Shown one piece after another: positions 42,975 to 52,673 of a stretch of 64,000 nt of DNA. Under the pieces are notes generated by a model. That model was not told where the DNA came from and made no database searches. It was given only the letters and a program-made list of their open reading frames with translations. Origin of the DNA: Rhizobium esperanzae (GTDB taxonomy: Bacteria > Pseudomonadota > Alphaproteobacteria > Rhizobiales > Rhizobiaceae); the NCBI RefSeq assembly GCF_014197615.1, contig NZ_JACIFY010000015.1, positions 62,001 to 126,000 on the forward strand. Direction: 5' to 3'. Position 1 is the first letter of the stretch. Every line of letters starts with the position of its first letter. The translations under genes and the position numbers were made by a program.

Positions 42975-43469
42975 ATGACAATGTGGTTTCTGATCAAAGG
43001 ATCCTTCTGGTTTGGCCTTGTGCTCGTGCTTCTGTCCGTCTTCAGCACGGAGAGTTCCGACACGCTGGCGGGCGGCCCGCACCTGCAGCTTTCCGACGCG
43101 TTCACGGCGGCAAGCGGCGCTTATGACTATCTGACGGGCATGTGCTCGGAAAAACCCGAGGTCTGCACCAAGGGCGCCGAAACCATCACTGCGCTCGGCT
43201 ACCGGGCCCGTGAAGGCGCCCGCGTCGCTTACGAACTTCTCGACAGCCAGTTCAAGGACGAGGCGACGACGACGGCAAAACCTGCCGCATCGCAGGCGCC
43301 GGTCGCCCTCAACATGCCGTCGCTGGCGGCACCCGCCCTTCAGGAGAAGGCGCGCGAGGCAAAGGCAGCGCTGAACCAGCCGATGCCGTACCGTCCGCCG
43401 GTCGATGACGAAGCCCAGACCGTGGTCACCGGCGCGATCCCGCTGCCGACACCGAAGCCGGCGATCTGA
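42975..43469 (+). CDS. DUF5330 protein
   Basis: A 164-residue protein with an N-terminal membrane helix (about 4-24: WFLIKGSFWFGLVLVLLSVF) and a DUF5330 core: LSDAFTAASGAYDYLTGMCSEKPEVCTKGAETITALGYRAREGARVAYELLD. The C-terminus is Pro/Ala-rich. Likely inner-membrane anchored, periplasmic. AGGA seven bases upstream decides ATG 42975. Function unknown. Confidence 0.85.
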   Translation: MTMWFLIKGSFWFGLVLVLLSVFSTESSDTLAGGPHLQLSDAFTAASGAYDYLTGMCSEKPEVCTKGAETITALGYRAREGARVAYELLDSQFKDEATTTAKPAASQAPVALNMPSLAAPALQEKAREAKAALNQPMPYRPPVDDEAQTVVTGAIPLPTPKPAI

Positions 43470-43594
43470 CGAAATTTCTGGCGGGCACCCGCCCGTCACC
43501 GTGCCATTTTTTCCAGCTTGCATCGGTGGTCCGCATGACGCGGAAATGCCCCATGCCTGACGTGCCTGCCCTGTTTAATTTCAGCATGTTGCTG

Positions 43595-43633
43595 CGCCGT
43601 GAGGATGCCCATCCCTCACGGCGTTTCTTTCTC
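43595..43633 (+). terminator. Rho-independent terminator
   Basis: CGCCGTGAGG (43595-43604) and CCTCACGGCG (43614-43623) pair exactly with a nine-base loop, followed by TTTCTTTCTC. It would end plus-strand transcription 125-150 bp after the DUF5330 stop, or a short RNA encoded in that gap. A second, smaller hairpin (GGCGGG/CCCGCC) lies near 43481-43496. Confidence 0.7.
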
Positions 43634-43768
43634 TATCGATGCAATCCCGGCAAAACCGCTGTGCGCTTTGCCTGACAAACCGCGTCACACTTTTCCCGAA
43701 ATTGCTTTAACGGTTCAAATCCGCGGGTCTTTCACCTATATGCACTGGTAAGATTGAAAGGCTTTCCC

Positions 43769-44191
43769 ATGGCATCCCTCGACCAGATCATCGACGACTT
43801 CACCTTCCTGGACGATTGGGAAGACCGCTACCGCTATGTCATCGAACTCGGCAAGGCGCTGCCGGAACTCGCCGAGGAGAAGCGCACCTCCGAAAACAAG
43901 GTGATGGGCTGCGCCAGCCAGGTCTGGCTGGTGACCCATGCGACCGGCAATCCCGATAACCCGGTCATGGAGTTCGAGGGTGATTCGGACGCCCATATCG
44001 TGCGCGGCCTTGTCGCCATCGTGCTTGCCACCTACTCCGGCAAGACGGCAGCGGAGATCGCCGGTCTCGATGCCTTCGAGATTTTCTCGAAGATCGGCCT
44101 GGTGGAGAACCTGTCGTCGCAGCGGTCGAACGGGCTGCGGTCGATGGTCAACAGGATCCGGGAAGAAGCCAGGGTTCGCGCCGCGGCCTGA
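43769..44191 (+). CDS. sufE: Sulfur acceptor protein SufE
   Basis: A 140-residue SufE: it takes persulfide sulfur from the cysteine desulfurase SufS for Fe-S cluster assembly. MASLDQIIDDFTFLDDWEDRYRYVIELGKALPEL begins the fold; the acceptor cysteine is in NKVMGCASQVWLV. AAAGG lies seven bases before the ATG at 43769. It stands alone; the suf operon is elsewhere. Confidence 0.94.
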   Translation: MASLDQIIDDFTFLDDWEDRYRYVIELGKALPELAEEKRTSENKVMGCASQVWLVTHATGNPDNPVMEFEGDSDAHIVRGLVAIVLATYSGKTAAEIAGLDAFEIFSKIGLVENLSSQRSNGLRSMVNRIREEARVRAAA

Positions 44192-44464
44192 AGGCGACCG
44201 CAGCCGATCGACTTTGAGAGGCGGGCCAATCGATTCGGAAAGCGCTCCTGCCGAATCGAGTATATTACCACCTGCTCATAGTATAGCAGCCATTCGAAGC
44301 CCGCCGGCAAAGCATAAGATGGGGATCGCTCACATTATCCCGAGCACCTGCTCGAATCATTTCCGGCGGCGCGAAATACTGGGTGATTATTGTCATCGCC
44401 TTGAAACGGCACACAAAAAAGCCGGACACAAGGCCCGGCTTTTGACGTCGATGCTTTCGAAAGC
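44192..44464. other. Convergent 3' region of sufE and rosR
   Basis: It holds the rosR terminator (given separately) and no gene; frames here are short and lack ribosome sites. Confidence 0.5.
44415..44443 (-). terminator. rosR terminator
   Basis: On the minus strand AAAAGCCGG (44443-44435) pairs with CCGGCTTTT (44425-44417) and continues into a T-run (six T), 22 bases after the rosR stop. It is a classic Rho-independent terminator and may work both ways for convergent sufE. Confidence 0.85.
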
Positions 44465-44896
44465 TCAGCCGCGGCCGCGCTTGCGGCGCTGGCCAAGGCC
44501 CATCTCCTTTGCCAGGCGCGAACGCGCTTCGGCATAAGCGGGCGCGACCATCGGGTAATCGGTCGGCAGGTCCCACTTCTCGCGGTATTCTTCCGGCGAG
44601 AGGCTGTGATGCGTCATCAGGTGACGCTTGAGGGACTTGAAGTTGCCGCCGCATTCCAAACACGTGATCTGCTCGTCCTGTACGGACTTGCGGACAGAAA
44701 CTGCAGGCTTCTGCTTTTCGACGACAGCCGCAGCAGGCTGCGGTACGGACGTGTTGCTCAGTGCCGAATGCACGTCGGAAATCAGATTAGCCAGGTCGCT
44801 GACCGGGACAACATGGTTGCTGACATAAGCCGCGACGATGTCGGCCGTCAGTTCCACAAGCAGCTCCGGCGCATTGCCGGTCGCCATATCCGTCAT
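44465..44896 (-). CDS. rosR: RosR/MucR zinc-finger transcriptional regulator
   Basis: A 143-residue regulator of exopolysaccharide, motility and symbiosis genes. It is almost all-family: [29 protein letters not shown] at the N-terminus and a C2H2-type finger [21 protein letters not shown] (Cys79, Cys82, His92, His96 or His97), then [28 protein letters not shown]. It is called RosR in R. leguminosarum/etli and MucR in S. meliloti. It has its own terminator. RosR binds its own promoter in R. leguminosarum. Confidence 0.96.
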   Translation of the reverse strand: MTDMATGNAPELLVELTADIVAAYVSNHVVPVSDLANLISDVHSALSNTSVPQPAAAVVEKQKPAVSVRKSVQDEQITCLECGGNFKSLKRHLMTHHSLSPEEYREKWDLPTDYPMVAPAYAEARSRLAKEMGLGQRRKRGRG

Positions 44897-45335
44897 ATTT
44901 TTTCTCCTGTTAGCATGCTCAAACGGCCTTTGACTGACACGCCAAAGACCCGCCTCGTAGAAGCGAACAGCAAAAGCACGGGAAGCGACCTTCTGTTTCG
45001 AAAAACGCGAAATCCACCCCTAGATTCCGAAGAGCGAGACCTGTTCTTATACTGCCTGACTGCAAACCACTACGTCATGCCCCAGGCGATGGCCTCAGTT
45101 AGACATGAAAAATCAAAACTGAGGGACTTGGAAGCAGTACGATTGTAATTCACAATCAGAACTCTACTTGCATTTTCAAATAGCATCGTTTGGCCAAAAG
45201 GCCAATTATTATTTGTCGTTTTTCTTGAGAAAAAATGACGGATGAAGAATTAAGGCACGCTTGGGCAAGCTTTACTCACAGCTTCCTGTGCATAAGTTTT
45301 GCATAAATCTGGTAAAGCAGCGAAACGGCATAGGC
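44897..45335. promoter_or_regulatory. Long rosR upstream region with inverted repeats
   Basis: 439 bp without a gene, clearly AT-richer than the flanks. Two perfect inverted repeats are visible: GATTGT/ACAATC with a five-base spacer (45141-45157), and TTGGCC/GGCCAA (45190-45205) followed by TTATTATTTG. In R. leguminosarum the rosR upstream region is long, with several promoters and inverted repeats. Downstream of mnhG (minus) a GCTT/AAGC hairpin at about 45256-45267 could aid 3' end formation. Confidence 0.6.
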
Positions 45336-45668
45336 TCAGCGCTTGCCGAGATCGTCGCGCACCGAGACGGCGCCGAGCCGATATCCCGAAAGGTGGGCGG
45401 CTCTCGCCAGCAGATGGGCGGAAACCGGCGCCGTCAGCAACAGGAAGACGAAGCCGGCAACGGCGCGGGCGAGAATCGCCAGGTCCTCGGAATAGAGGCC
45501 GGCGGCCAGCAGCAGCAGGCCGGAGCCGACCGTTCCCACCTTCGAGGCCGCGTGCATGCGGGTATAGAGATCGGGCAGCCTGACCAGGCCGATCGCCGCC
45601 GAAAGCGCAAAGAGCGCGCCGGCGATCAGCAGCAGAGCGGTGACGGCAGCAAGGATATAATCCATCAT
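45336..45668 (-). CDS. mnhG: Na+/H+ antiporter subunit G
   Basis: A 110-residue membrane subunit of the multi-subunit cation/proton antiporter. It has three helices, with [23 protein letters not shown] as the MnhG/MrpG signature. The ATG pair at 45668 overlaps the mnhF stop (ATGA). It is the last gene of the operon. Confidence 0.93.
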   Translation of the reverse strand: MMDYILAAVTALLLIAGALFALSAAIGLVRLPDLYTRMHAASKVGTVGSGLLLLAAGLYSEDLAILARAVAGFVFLLLTAPVSAHLLARAAHLSGYRLGAVSVRDDLGKR

Positions 45669-46036
45669 CGCTTCTTCCCTCCCCCATGACGCTTTTTTGC
45701 ATTGGCCTTTGCCGGAGAGCTGATCTTTGCCGAAGATGTGGACGCCGGCGATTGGATGTTGCCGCGCGACAGCACGAATCGGGCGAAGGCGACGGTCGCC
45801 AGGAAGCCGACGAGGCCGAGCGAGATGGCGATATCGATGTAGAGCGAAAAGCCTGTCTTGACCGCGATGACGGCGATGAGACCGATTGATATGCCGGTCA
45901 GCATATCGAGGGCAAGGATCCGGTCCGGCAAGGTCGGGCCGGCAACGACGCGCCAGACAGTCAGAATCAGCGCCACGCCGAGGATGACGAGGGCGGCCGA
46001 GGATGCGACAGCGACGATGTCGGCAGGTGTGATCAC
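45665..46036 (-). CDS. mnhF: Na+/H+ antiporter subunit F
   Basis: A 123-residue subunit: three helices with [32 protein letters not shown], typical of MnhF/MrpF, and a basic tail ending HGGGKKR. It starts at GTG 46036, overlapping the mnhE stop (GTGA); the frame further upstream is antisense and not coding. Confidence 0.93.
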   Translation of the reverse strand: MITPADIVAVASSAALVILGVALILTVWRVVAGPTLPDRILALDMLTGISIGLIAVIAVKTGFSLYIDIAISLGLVGFLATVAFARFVLSRGNIQSPASTSSAKISSPAKANAKKRHGGGKKR

Positions 46037-46506
46037 CGGAAGGCCTCCATGATCTTGCGCTCGAAACCATTGGCGATATCGCGCTTGGCAGTCTCGGGAT
46101 CGGAACAATCGAGCGCGTGGACATAGAGCGTGCGGCGATCTCTGGAGACGTCGACCGAAAGCGTGCCGGGCGTCAGGGTAATCAGGTTTGCGAGCAAGGT
46201 GATCTCGAAATCGCTCGTCACCGTCAGAGGAAAAGCAAAAATACCGGGTTTCAACTTCATATCGGGCGAAAGGACGGTGAGCGTGACCTTCCAGGCCGAC
46301 AGCGACAATTCCTTCAGGAACAGCGCAGCAAGCGAAAGCACCAGGCAGACACGGCGGATATATCCTTTGCCGCCGAAGGGCTCGCGGATGATGATGATCG
46401 CCACGGCGGCGAGCAGGAAACCGAAAACGAGATTATGCAGCGAGGCGCTGCCGGTCAGAGAAACCCAGGCAATGGCCAGCAGCAGGTTGAAGAGAAAGGC
46501 GATCAT
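46033..46506 (-). CDS. mnhE: Na+/H+ antiporter subunit E
   Basis: A 157-residue subunit starting [20 protein letters not shown], with [10 protein letters not shown] and the C-terminal [25 protein letters not shown] of MnhE/MrpE. The start overlaps the mnhD stop by four bases. Confidence 0.93.
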   Translation of the reverse strand: MIAFLFNLLLAIAWVSLTGSASLHNLVFGFLLAAVAIIIIREPFGGKGYIRRVCLVLSLAALFLKELSLSAWKVTLTVLSPDMKLKPGIFAFPLTVTSDFEITLLANLITLTPGTLSVDVSRDRRTLYVHALDCSDPETAKRDIANGFERKIMEAFR

Positions 46507-48050
46507 CGTACGCCTCCAGGAAAGACCGAATGAAGATAGGCCTGCGGGTCGGCAAGGCCGGCGGCAGCCGCTTGCGACAGCGCCAGCAGCCGTTCCGGCA
46601 GGATGCCGAAGCCGATGACCAGAGCTGTCAGTGCGGCAAGCGGCAGGCCGGTGCGCCATCCGGCTTTCGACGGCGTCCGTACGACCGGCGCCGGGCGCCA
46701 ATAGGCGAACAGGAAAAGGCGGCCGAAGGCGATCGTCGTCAGAAAACCGCCGGCAAGGATTGCTGCCGCCAGCCACCCGGCACCGAGATCGAGCGCGGCC
46801 TTGACGAGAATGACTTTCGGCCAGAAGCCGGAAAAGGGCGGCAGGCCGCAGGCGGCCAGGAAGAGCACGAGGGAGAGCGCGGTAAAGCCGCCGCTTTGCC
46901 GATAGAGGCCGCCGAGATCTGACAGCGCAAAGCCGCCGCCACGCCGGGCGATCTCGCCGGCTGTGAGATAAAGCGCCGTCATCAGCACCATGGAATGGAG
47001 CGCATAGAAGACCGCGCCGCTGATGCCGCCGCCGGAGCCCCCGAGGGCGACGCCGGCAAGCATATTGCCGATGCCTGAAATGACGATATAGCCGAACAGT
47101 CTGCGGATATCGTTTTCCGCAAGCGCGCCGAGAGCGCCGACGATAATGGTCGCGGCGGCGGCGAGCGCGATCACCAGGCTGAGCTCTTCGCCTTCCACCG
47201 GCAGCAGCATGACCATCACCCGGATCAGTGCGTAGATGCCGACCTTGGTGAGCAGGCCGGCAAACAGCGCCGAGACGACGATGCGCGGCGTATGATAGGC
47301 GGCGGGCAGCCAGAAATTAACGGGGAAGGCGGCGGCCTTCATGGCGGAGGCAAGCAGGAAAAGGCTCGCCAGCGTCATCAGCGGCGCCGTGCCGCGCAAA
47401 TCCCCCGCCCTTGCGGCGATATCGGCCATGTTGAGCGTGCCGAAGGCGGCATAGAGGATGCCGACGCCGATCAGGAACAGCGTCGTGGCGATCAGGTTCA
47501 GCACCGCATATTTCAGCGCGCCGTCGATCTGTTCGCGTTCGGAGCCGAGGATGATCAGCCCGAAGGAGGAAATCAGCAGCACCTCGAACCAGACGTAGAG
47601 ATTGAAGACATCGCCGGTGAGAAAGGCGCCGCTGACGCCGGCCATCAGCAGCACGAGCAGCGGGAAGAAGCCGTAACGGCGGCCACTTTCACCGATATCG
47701 GCCAGCGCATAGATGCCGCCGGCGAGTGCCGCAAGGGCCGAGGTGAAAGCCAGCAGCGCACCGAGGAGATCGACGGTGAAGGCGATGCCGAAAGGCGGCA
47801 GCCAGCGCCCCATCACCATGGTGAGTGGTCCTTCGGCGGCGACCTTGGCAAGCAACGCCGCATCGATCAGCACCAGGCCCGCAAGGCCCGCTATGGCAAG
47901 CCCGGCCTGCAGGCGGGGATAGGCGCGCAGCATCAGCAGGACGGCGCCGAGCGCGATGCAATGGACGACCGGCAGGACAGCGAGCCAATGACCGATCGGC
48001 ACCGGGGCGGTGATCAGGGCGGCGGAGAGGTCGACGGTTGGGGCGGCCAT
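46503..48050 (-). CDS. mnhD: Na+/H+ antiporter subunit D
   Basis: A 515-residue proton-pumping-type subunit related to complex I NuoM/N. Conserved: FNLYVWFEVLLISSFGLI (Glu in the fifth helix), AAFPVNFWLPAAYHTPRIVVSALFAGLLTKVGIYALIR with the Lys channel residues, and ALHSMVLMTALYLTAGE. GGAGG lies nine bases before the ATG. A palindromic repeat element lies between this gene and mnhC. Confidence 0.95.
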   Translation of the reverse strand: MAAPTVDLSAALITAPVPIGHWLAVLPVVHCIALGAVLLMLRAYPRLQAGLAIAGLAGLVLIDAALLAKVAAEGPLTMVMGRWLPPFGIAFTVDLLGALLAFTSALAALAGGIYALADIGESGRRYGFFPLLVLLMAGVSGAFLTGDVFNLYVWFEVLLISSFGLIILGSEREQIDGALKYAVLNLIATTLFLIGVGILYAAFGTLNMADIAARAGDLRGTAPLMTLASLFLLASAMKAAAFPVNFWLPAAYHTPRIVVSALFAGLLTKVGIYALIRVMVMLLPVEGEELSLVIALAAAATIIVGALGALAENDIRRLFGYIVISGIGNMLAGVALGGSGGGISGAVFYALHSMVLMTALYLTAGEIARRGGGFALSDLGGLYRQSGGFTALSLVLFLAACGLPPFSGFWPKVILVKAALDLGAGWLAAAILAGGFLTTIAFGRLFLFAYWRPAPVVRTPSKAGWRTGLPLAALTALVIGFGILPERLLALSQAAAAGLADPQAYLHSVFPGGVR

Positions 48051-48092
48051 CAGGGGCGGCCTCCGGTCACGCAGAGGGCGTGCCGTGGGATA

Positions 48093-48276
48093 CCCCCCTC
48101 TGCCCTGCCGGGCATCTCCCCCACAAGGGGGGAGATCGGCTGTGGGCGCCCTCTTGCCCCAATCGAACGCCTGAAATGGCCGAAGCCGCTTGGCGCAGGA
48201 TCAAGATTTCGCGAAGCCGATGCGTCTTGCCGATCTCCCCCCATGTGGGGGAGATGCCCGGCAGGGCAGAGGGGGG
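48093..48276. repeat. RIME-like palindromic repeat, copy 1 (inside the mnh operon)
   Basis: A 184-bp element bounded by 32-base inverted arms: the left (48093-48124) runs from CCCCCCTCTGCCCTGCC to GCATCTCCCCCAC and the right (48245-48276) is its complement. Inner sub-arms GGGGGGAGATCGGC and GCCGATCTCCCCCC also pair. Two further copies lie at 59175 and 63051. The layout fits the Rhizobium-specific intergenic mosaic elements (RIME). The element begins 43 bp before the mnhD start and ends 24 bp after the mnhC stop. Confidence 0.8.
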
Positions 48277-48300
48277 TAACCACCAGCACCGACATCCGCA

Positions 48301-48681
48301 TCAATACCCCAATGGCGGCAGCGGCCGGTCGTCGGGCTCGGCGGCACGCATCTGGCTGGTGTCGTCGGTGCCGAGATCCTGATAGGCGCGGTAGGTCAGC
48401 ACCAGCAGGAAGGCAAAAAAGGAGAAGGAGATGACGATCGCCGTCAGGATGAGGGCTTGCGGCAGCGGGTTGGCCGCGCCGGCGGGCAGGCTGTCGAGAC
48501 CCGCCGGGATGATCGGCGGCACTTCGCGCGTCAACCGGCCCGATGTAAAGAGCAGCAGGTTGACCGAATTGCCGAGGATGGCAATGCCGAGCATGATGCG
48601 GATCGTGAATTTCGACAGCAGGAGATAGATGGCGGCGGCAAAAAACAGGCCGACGAGGATCGAAAGAAGCGGCTCCATCAT
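48301..48681 (-). CDS. mnhC: Na+/H+ antiporter subunit C
   Basis: A 126-residue subunit related to NuoK: three helices, with [24 protein letters not shown] and [29 protein letters not shown]. The ATG pair at 48681 overlaps the mnhB stop. Unlike the other junctions of the operon, its 3' end is 250 bp from the next gene because of the inserted repeat. Confidence 0.93.
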   Translation of the reverse strand: MMEPLLSILVGLFFAAAIYLLLSKFTIRIMLGIAILGNSVNLLLFTSGRLTREVPPIIPAGLDSLPAGAANPLPQALILTAIVISFSFFAFLLVLTYRAYQDLGTDDTSQMRAAEPDDRPLPPLGY

Positions 48682-49097
48682 TCCATCTCCTTTTCTTCCA
48701 GTGCCAGGGCGATCGAGGTGATGGCCCCGAAGACGACGAGATAAACGCCGACATCGAAGAGCATGACGCTCGACAGCGGCACTTCGAGACCGAAGAGATC
48801 CGGATAGATCCACAGGCCGGTCATGAAGGGAACGGCAAAAAACAGGGAAAGAAGACCTGATACCGTCGACAGCAGCAGGCCGAAGCCGGCAATCGACAGC
48901 GGATGGAAGAACAGCGCCCGGCGAACGGCGGCGACGCCGAGAGCAATGCCGTAGATCGCCAGTCCCGAGGCGGCGATCAGCCCGCCGATGAAGCCGCCGC
49001 CCGGCTCGTTGTGGCCGCGCAACAGCACGAAAACCGAAAAAAGCAGCATCAGCGTGGTGAGGAACGGCGCGATGGTGCGGAAGATCAGGGTGTTCAT
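48678..49097 (-). CDS. mnhB: Na+/H+ antiporter subunit B
   Basis: A 139-residue subunit with four helices and the MnhB signature [25 protein letters not shown], plus [22 protein letters not shown]. It overlaps mnhA and mnhC by four bases each. Confidence 0.94.
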   Translation of the reverse strand: MNTLIFRTIAPFLTTLMLLFSVFVLLRGHNEPGGGFIGGLIAASGLAIYGIALGVAAVRRALFFHPLSIAGFGLLLSTVSGLLSLFFAVPFMTGLWIYPDLFGLEVPLSSVMLFDVGVYLVVFGAITSIALALEEKEME

Positions 49098-51460
49098 CGG
49101 CCCTCCGCCTCCAGCGTGGGATCATTGGCGGCAAGCTTGCGCTCGCTGCCGGCGCGGATGCGGATCAGGGCCAGGATGGCAAGGCCGGTGACCGCGACAA
49201 CGGCGATTTCGCCTAGCGTGTCGGTGCCGCGGAAATCGACGATAATGACGTTGACGACATTGGCGCCGTGGGCGATCGATTTCGAATAGGCGTTGAAGAA
49301 GAGCGTCAGCGCATCGTTGAACGGCGCCTGTGTTGCCCGCATCAGCAGAAGCGTGAAACCGAGGCCGCAGGCCAATGCAAGCGCGCCGTCGAAGAGCCTG
49401 TGTGCGAGCGGGCGCCGATCGCCCGGCGAGAGGCGGAGCCTGGTCATGACCAGGGCGAGGATGACCACCGACAGGGTTTCGACCATGAACTGCGTGAAAG
49501 CCAGGTCCGGTGCGCCGAACAGCAGGAAGATGATGGCGACGGCAAAGCCCTGGATGCCGAGCGAGACGATCGCCGTCAGCCGGTCGCGGGCGACAAGCAC
49601 GGCGGCAAGGCCGAAGGCGGCAATCAGCAAGACCGCCCATTCATGGGGCCTGACGTCGGCCGGCCAGGCGGGAGGGCGCGGCAGTTCGCCATGGACGACA
49701 GGGGGAATGATGAGGACGGCGGCGACTGCGAGGAAGGTGCAGGTGACATAGATCTCCAGCCGCCCCGGCTGGAGGACACGCATGAGCCGGCCGGCGAAGC
49801 GGACAAGCCCCGATACGGCAAGGTCGAAACCATGATCCGGGCCGCGCCCGGCCGCGCTGAGGAAACTGACCATCGCCGAGCGGGCGGGCGCGAGCTGCCA
49901 GTACACGCCGATGCCGAGCAGTATGGTCAGGGCGGAGAGTGCCAGGGGCAGGCCTGGATGCAGCGCCAGCGAAACGTCGATGCTGGCGGGGGTCTGGCGG
50001 ATGGCGGCGGCGATCGGCGAGGAGAGGACGGCGTGGGTGAAATTCGAAAAGACCGCAGCAAACAGGCCAAGGGCAGCGAGAATGGCCGGGCCGAGCCAGA
50101 GCAGGACGGGCGCTTCGTGCGGGTGTTTCGGTGTCTCCAGCGGCTTGCCGAGGAAGGGTTTCAGCCCGACAGCGAAGGCGACGGCAAACATCAGCGCGTT
50201 GCCGAAGACGGTGATGGCGGTGAGAGTCAGCGCGCGGACATCGCCGCCGACCAATGCCGTATAGATCTCCTCCTTGGCGAGGAAGCCGAAGAAGGGCGGC
50301 AGGCCGGCCATGGAGAACGCCGCCGCAACTGCGATGATTGATGTCAGCGGCATCGCCCGCATCAGGCCGCCGAGCCTGGTAATATCGCGCGTGCCAGTTT
50401 CGTGATCGATGATGCCGGCGACCATGAACAGCGCGCCCTTGAAGAGGCAATGCGCCACCAGATAGAGCGCCGCCGCCGCCACCGCATGTTCCGAGCCGAA
50501 ACCGATCAGCATGACCAGCAGGCCGAGCGAGGAAACGGTGGTATAGGCGAGCTTGAGCTTCAGGTCGGTCTGGCCGATGGCAAGCGCGGCGCCGACCGCC
50601 AGCGTCAGCCCGCCGAAGAAGGGCAGAAGGATTTCCCAGGCGGTGGTCGCTCCCAGCACCGGGTTGAGCCGCATCAGCAGATAGACGCCGGCCTTCACCA
50701 TGGTGGCCGAATGCAGGTAGGCCGATACCGGCGTCGGCGCCTCCATGGCGTTCGGCAGCCAGAAATGGAAGGGAAACTGCGCCGACTTGGTGAAGGCGCC
50801 GCCCAGGACCAGGATGAGGACAGCGAGATAGGCGGGGCTTTCGCGCAGGAGATCGCCAAATGCCATGAGCTGCGACATCCGGGTGACGCCTGTGATGTTC
50901 CAGAGGATCAGCAAGCCGGCGAGCAGGCAGAGCCCTCCCCCGCCGGTCACCACCAAGGCCTGCAGGGCAGCGCGGCGGGCCGCCGCGCGCTCGTGATCGA
51001 AGCCGATCAGCAGGAAGGAGGTGATCGATGTCAGTTCCCAGAAGACGAAGAGCATCAGGAAACTGTCGGAAACGACGACGCCGAGCATGGCGCCCATGAA
51101 CAGGAAGATGAAGGAGAAGAAGCGGCCCAGATCCTTGTGCCCCTTGAGGTAGCCGCCGGCATAAAGCACGATCAGCGTGCCGATGCCGGTGATCAGCAGC
51201 GCGAAGGCGAGCGACAGGCCGTCGAGGAACCAGGAGAAGGAGAGATTGAAACTCGGCACCCAGGCATAACCGCCGGTGACGACCTCGCCGCGCGCGATCT
51301 GAGGAATGAAACGCAGGAAATGCAGGAAGGCCAAGAAGGGCGCGATCGCCAGCAGCCAGGCGCCGTTGGCGCCGAAGACGCGGATGACGAAGGGGGCGGC
51401 AAGAGCGCCGGCAAGCGGCAGACACAGGGCCAGAAATGTCAGAGCCGTGACATCGGCCAT
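49094..51460 (-). CDS. mnhA: Na+/H+ antiporter subunit A
   Basis: A 788-residue subunit related to NuoL. Landmarks are [63 protein letters not shown] with the Lys/Glu pair, and [23 protein letters not shown]. The C-terminal third carries the MrpA extension ([51 protein letters not shown]). GGGGAGGAGAC precedes the ATG. It is the first gene of mnhABCDEFG, which exports Na+ or K+ for pH and salt tolerance. Confidence 0.96.
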   Translation of the reverse strand: MADVTALTFLALCLPLAGALAAPFVIRVFGANGAWLLAIAPFLAFLHFLRFIPQIARGEVVTGGYAWVPSFNLSFSWFLDGLSLAFALLITGIGTLIVLYAGGYLKGHKDLGRFFSFIFLFMGAMLGVVVSDSFLMLFVFWELTSITSFLLIGFDHERAAARRAALQALVVTGGGGLCLLAGLLILWNITGVTRMSQLMAFGDLLRESPAYLAVLILVLGGAFTKSAQFPFHFWLPNAMEAPTPVSAYLHSATMVKAGVYLLMRLNPVLGATTAWEILLPFFGGLTLAVGAALAIGQTDLKLKLAYTTVSSLGLLVMLIGFGSEHAVAAAALYLVAHCLFKGALFMVAGIIDHETGTRDITRLGGLMRAMPLTSIIAVAAAFSMAGLPPFFGFLAKEEIYTALVGGDVRALTLTAITVFGNALMFAVAFAVGLKPFLGKPLETPKHPHEAPVLLWLGPAILAALGLFAAVFSNFTHAVLSSPIAAAIRQTPASIDVSLALHPGLPLALSALTILLGIGVYWQLAPARSAMVSFLSAAGRGPDHGFDLAVSGLVRFAGRLMRVLQPGRLEIYVTCTFLAVAAVLIIPPVVHGELPRPPAWPADVRPHEWAVLLIAAFGLAAVLVARDRLTAIVSLGIQGFAVAIIFLLFGAPDLAFTQFMVETLSVVILALVMTRLRLSPGDRRPLAHRLFDGALALACGLGFTLLLMRATQAPFNDALTLFFNAYSKSIAHGANVVNVIIVDFRGTDTLGEIAVVAVTGLAILALIRIRAGSERKLAANDPTLEAEGR

Positions 51461-51570
51461 GTCTCCTCCCCAACCGCGGTAAACGAAGCGCCAGCGAAAA
51501 CCGGCCTGTCTTCTGACTTAGGCGAAACAGGAGAGCGTCTCAAGCGATTTCGCCCAGAGGGCGAAGCCAA

Positions 51571-51645
51571 TCAGGCCGTCGTCAGGCTGCCGTCCGGGCC
51601 GGCATCAGGCTGCCGTCCGGGCCGCCGTCAGGCCGTCGTCCGGGA
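51571..51645. repeat. Short tandem repeat, unit about 23 bp
   Basis: TCAGGCTGCCGTCCGGGCCG occurs at 51582-51601 and 51605-51624 (exact, 23-bp period), with diverged copies TCAGGCCGTCGTC at 51571 and TCAGGCCGTCGTCCGGG at 51628. The last copy supplies the stop and final codons of the small membrane protein gene, so the repeat may have arisen by duplication of that gene end. Confidence 0.65.
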
Positions 51646-51843
51646 AAAACGCGTCAGCAGCCGGGCGAGGCAGCCGTGCAGGACGAAGACCAGAAGCGTC
51701 AGCGGCCAGATCAGGCAGGCGAACAGCCCGGCGAGACGATGGAGCGTCAAGCCGTCATGGTTGGCCCAGCCTTCCAACAGTGTGACCGCCACGGCCGCCA
51801 GAGCGACGAGGCCGTAGAGCAGGACAATTGCTGCTTCAAACAC
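51628..51843 (-). CDS. 71-residue membrane protein
   Basis: Two hydrophobic helices (about 4-22 and 38-56: LYGLVALAAVAVTLLEGWAN and LAGLFACLIWPLTLLVFVLH) and a basic C-terminus ending FSRTTA. GTG at 51843 has GGGGA about seven bases upstream. Not recognised; the C-terminal codons are part of a tandem repeat. Confidence 0.6.
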   Translation of the reverse strand: MFEAAIVLLYGLVALAAVAVTLLEGWANHDGLTLHRLAGLFACLIWPLTLLVFVLHGCLARLLTRFSRTTA

Positions 51844-52031
51844 CAGTGATTCCCCAATGCACGTAACATTAACCCTAACAGAAAACCCCTAACGGATGTA
51901 AGAGCAAGCGTCCTCCTCCAAAAGCGGTACACGGCGAATTGGGCAGGATGGTGCCCAAGGCTTGATGAATCGGCGATGGCGCACCACATTTTCTCGCAAA
52001 ACGGAACCGCCCCTGGCGAAAGGAGCATGGC

Positions 52032-52445
52032 ATGTCCGAAACTGCAACCACCGCCAAGATCCATAAAACCGATGCGGAATGGAAAGAACAGCTCACTCCC
52101 GAGCAATACCGCATCACCCGCCAGCACGGCACCGAGCGCGCCTTCACCGGCCCCTACTGGGATTCCTTCGAGACCGGGCTTTACCGCTGCGTCGGCTGCA
52201 ATGCACCGCTTTTCCGCTCCGACACCAAATTCGATGCCGGCTGCGGCTGGCCGAGCTATTTCGAAGCGGTATCACCCGATGCAGTGACCGAACATCGCGA
52301 CACGGCCTTCGGCATGGTGCGCACCGAAATCCGCTGCGGCAGCTGCGAAGCCCATCTCGGCCACGTCTTCCCCGACGGCCCGCCGCCGACCGGCCTGCGC
52401 TACTGCATCAATGGACATTCCATGGTGTTCGAGGCGGGGAAGTAA
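52032..52445 (+). CDS. msrB: Peptide methionine (R)-S-oxide reductase MsrB
   Basis: A 137-residue enzyme that repairs methionine-R-sulfoxide in proteins. Zinc cysteines are Cys53/Cys56 (YRCVGC) and Cys102/Cys105 (RCGSC); the catalytic residue is Cys125 in [23 protein letters not shown] and [10 protein letters not shown] complete the active site. AAAGGAG lies six bases before the ATG. No msrA is adjacent. Confidence 0.96.
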   Translation: MSETATTAKIHKTDAEWKEQLTPEQYRITRQHGTERAFTGPYWDSFETGLYRCVGCNAPLFRSDTKFDAGCGWPSYFEAVSPDAVTEHRDTAFGMVRTEIRCGSCEAHLGHVFPDGPPPTGLRYCINGHSMVFEAGK

Positions 52446-52500
52446 GCGCCTGCCCTGCAATCGGCAAGCGGCTCATCCGGATGCGATGAGCCCAGACCGG

Positions 52501-52640
52501 CCCCTCATCCGCCTGCCGGCACCTTCTCCCCGTTCTGACGGGGAGAAGGGGATATGCCGCAACCTCTCGGTCCCTCTCCCACGTCTCGCAGGGCACGTCC
52601 CCTCTCCCCGTTTTTACGGGGAGAGGGCTAGGGTGAGGGG
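52501..52640. repeat. Second-type palindromic intergenic repeat
   Basis: A 140-bp element with ends CCCCTCATCC and GGGTGAGGGG, and two hairpins: TTCTCCCCG/CGGGGAGAA (about 52525-52548) and CCTCTCCCCG/CGGGGAGAGG (about 52600-52627). It differs from the RIME-like copies. A 19-base remnant of its left end lies at 36179. It fills the gap after msrB and may act as a bidirectional terminator for convergent genes. Confidence 0.7.
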
Positions 52641-52673
52641 CAAACCACATCGACGCTGAGCGAATCTGCCCGA

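Noticed and set aside
43706-43724. GGTTCAAATCC, resembling a tRNA T-loop
   Set aside because: The flanking bases do not pair into a T-stem and no acceptor or anticodon arm can be folded upstream.
48051-48300. Direct-repeat array in the mnhC-mnhD gap as a CRISPR
   Set aside because: The sequence is one palindromic element, not regularly spaced repeats with unique spacers.
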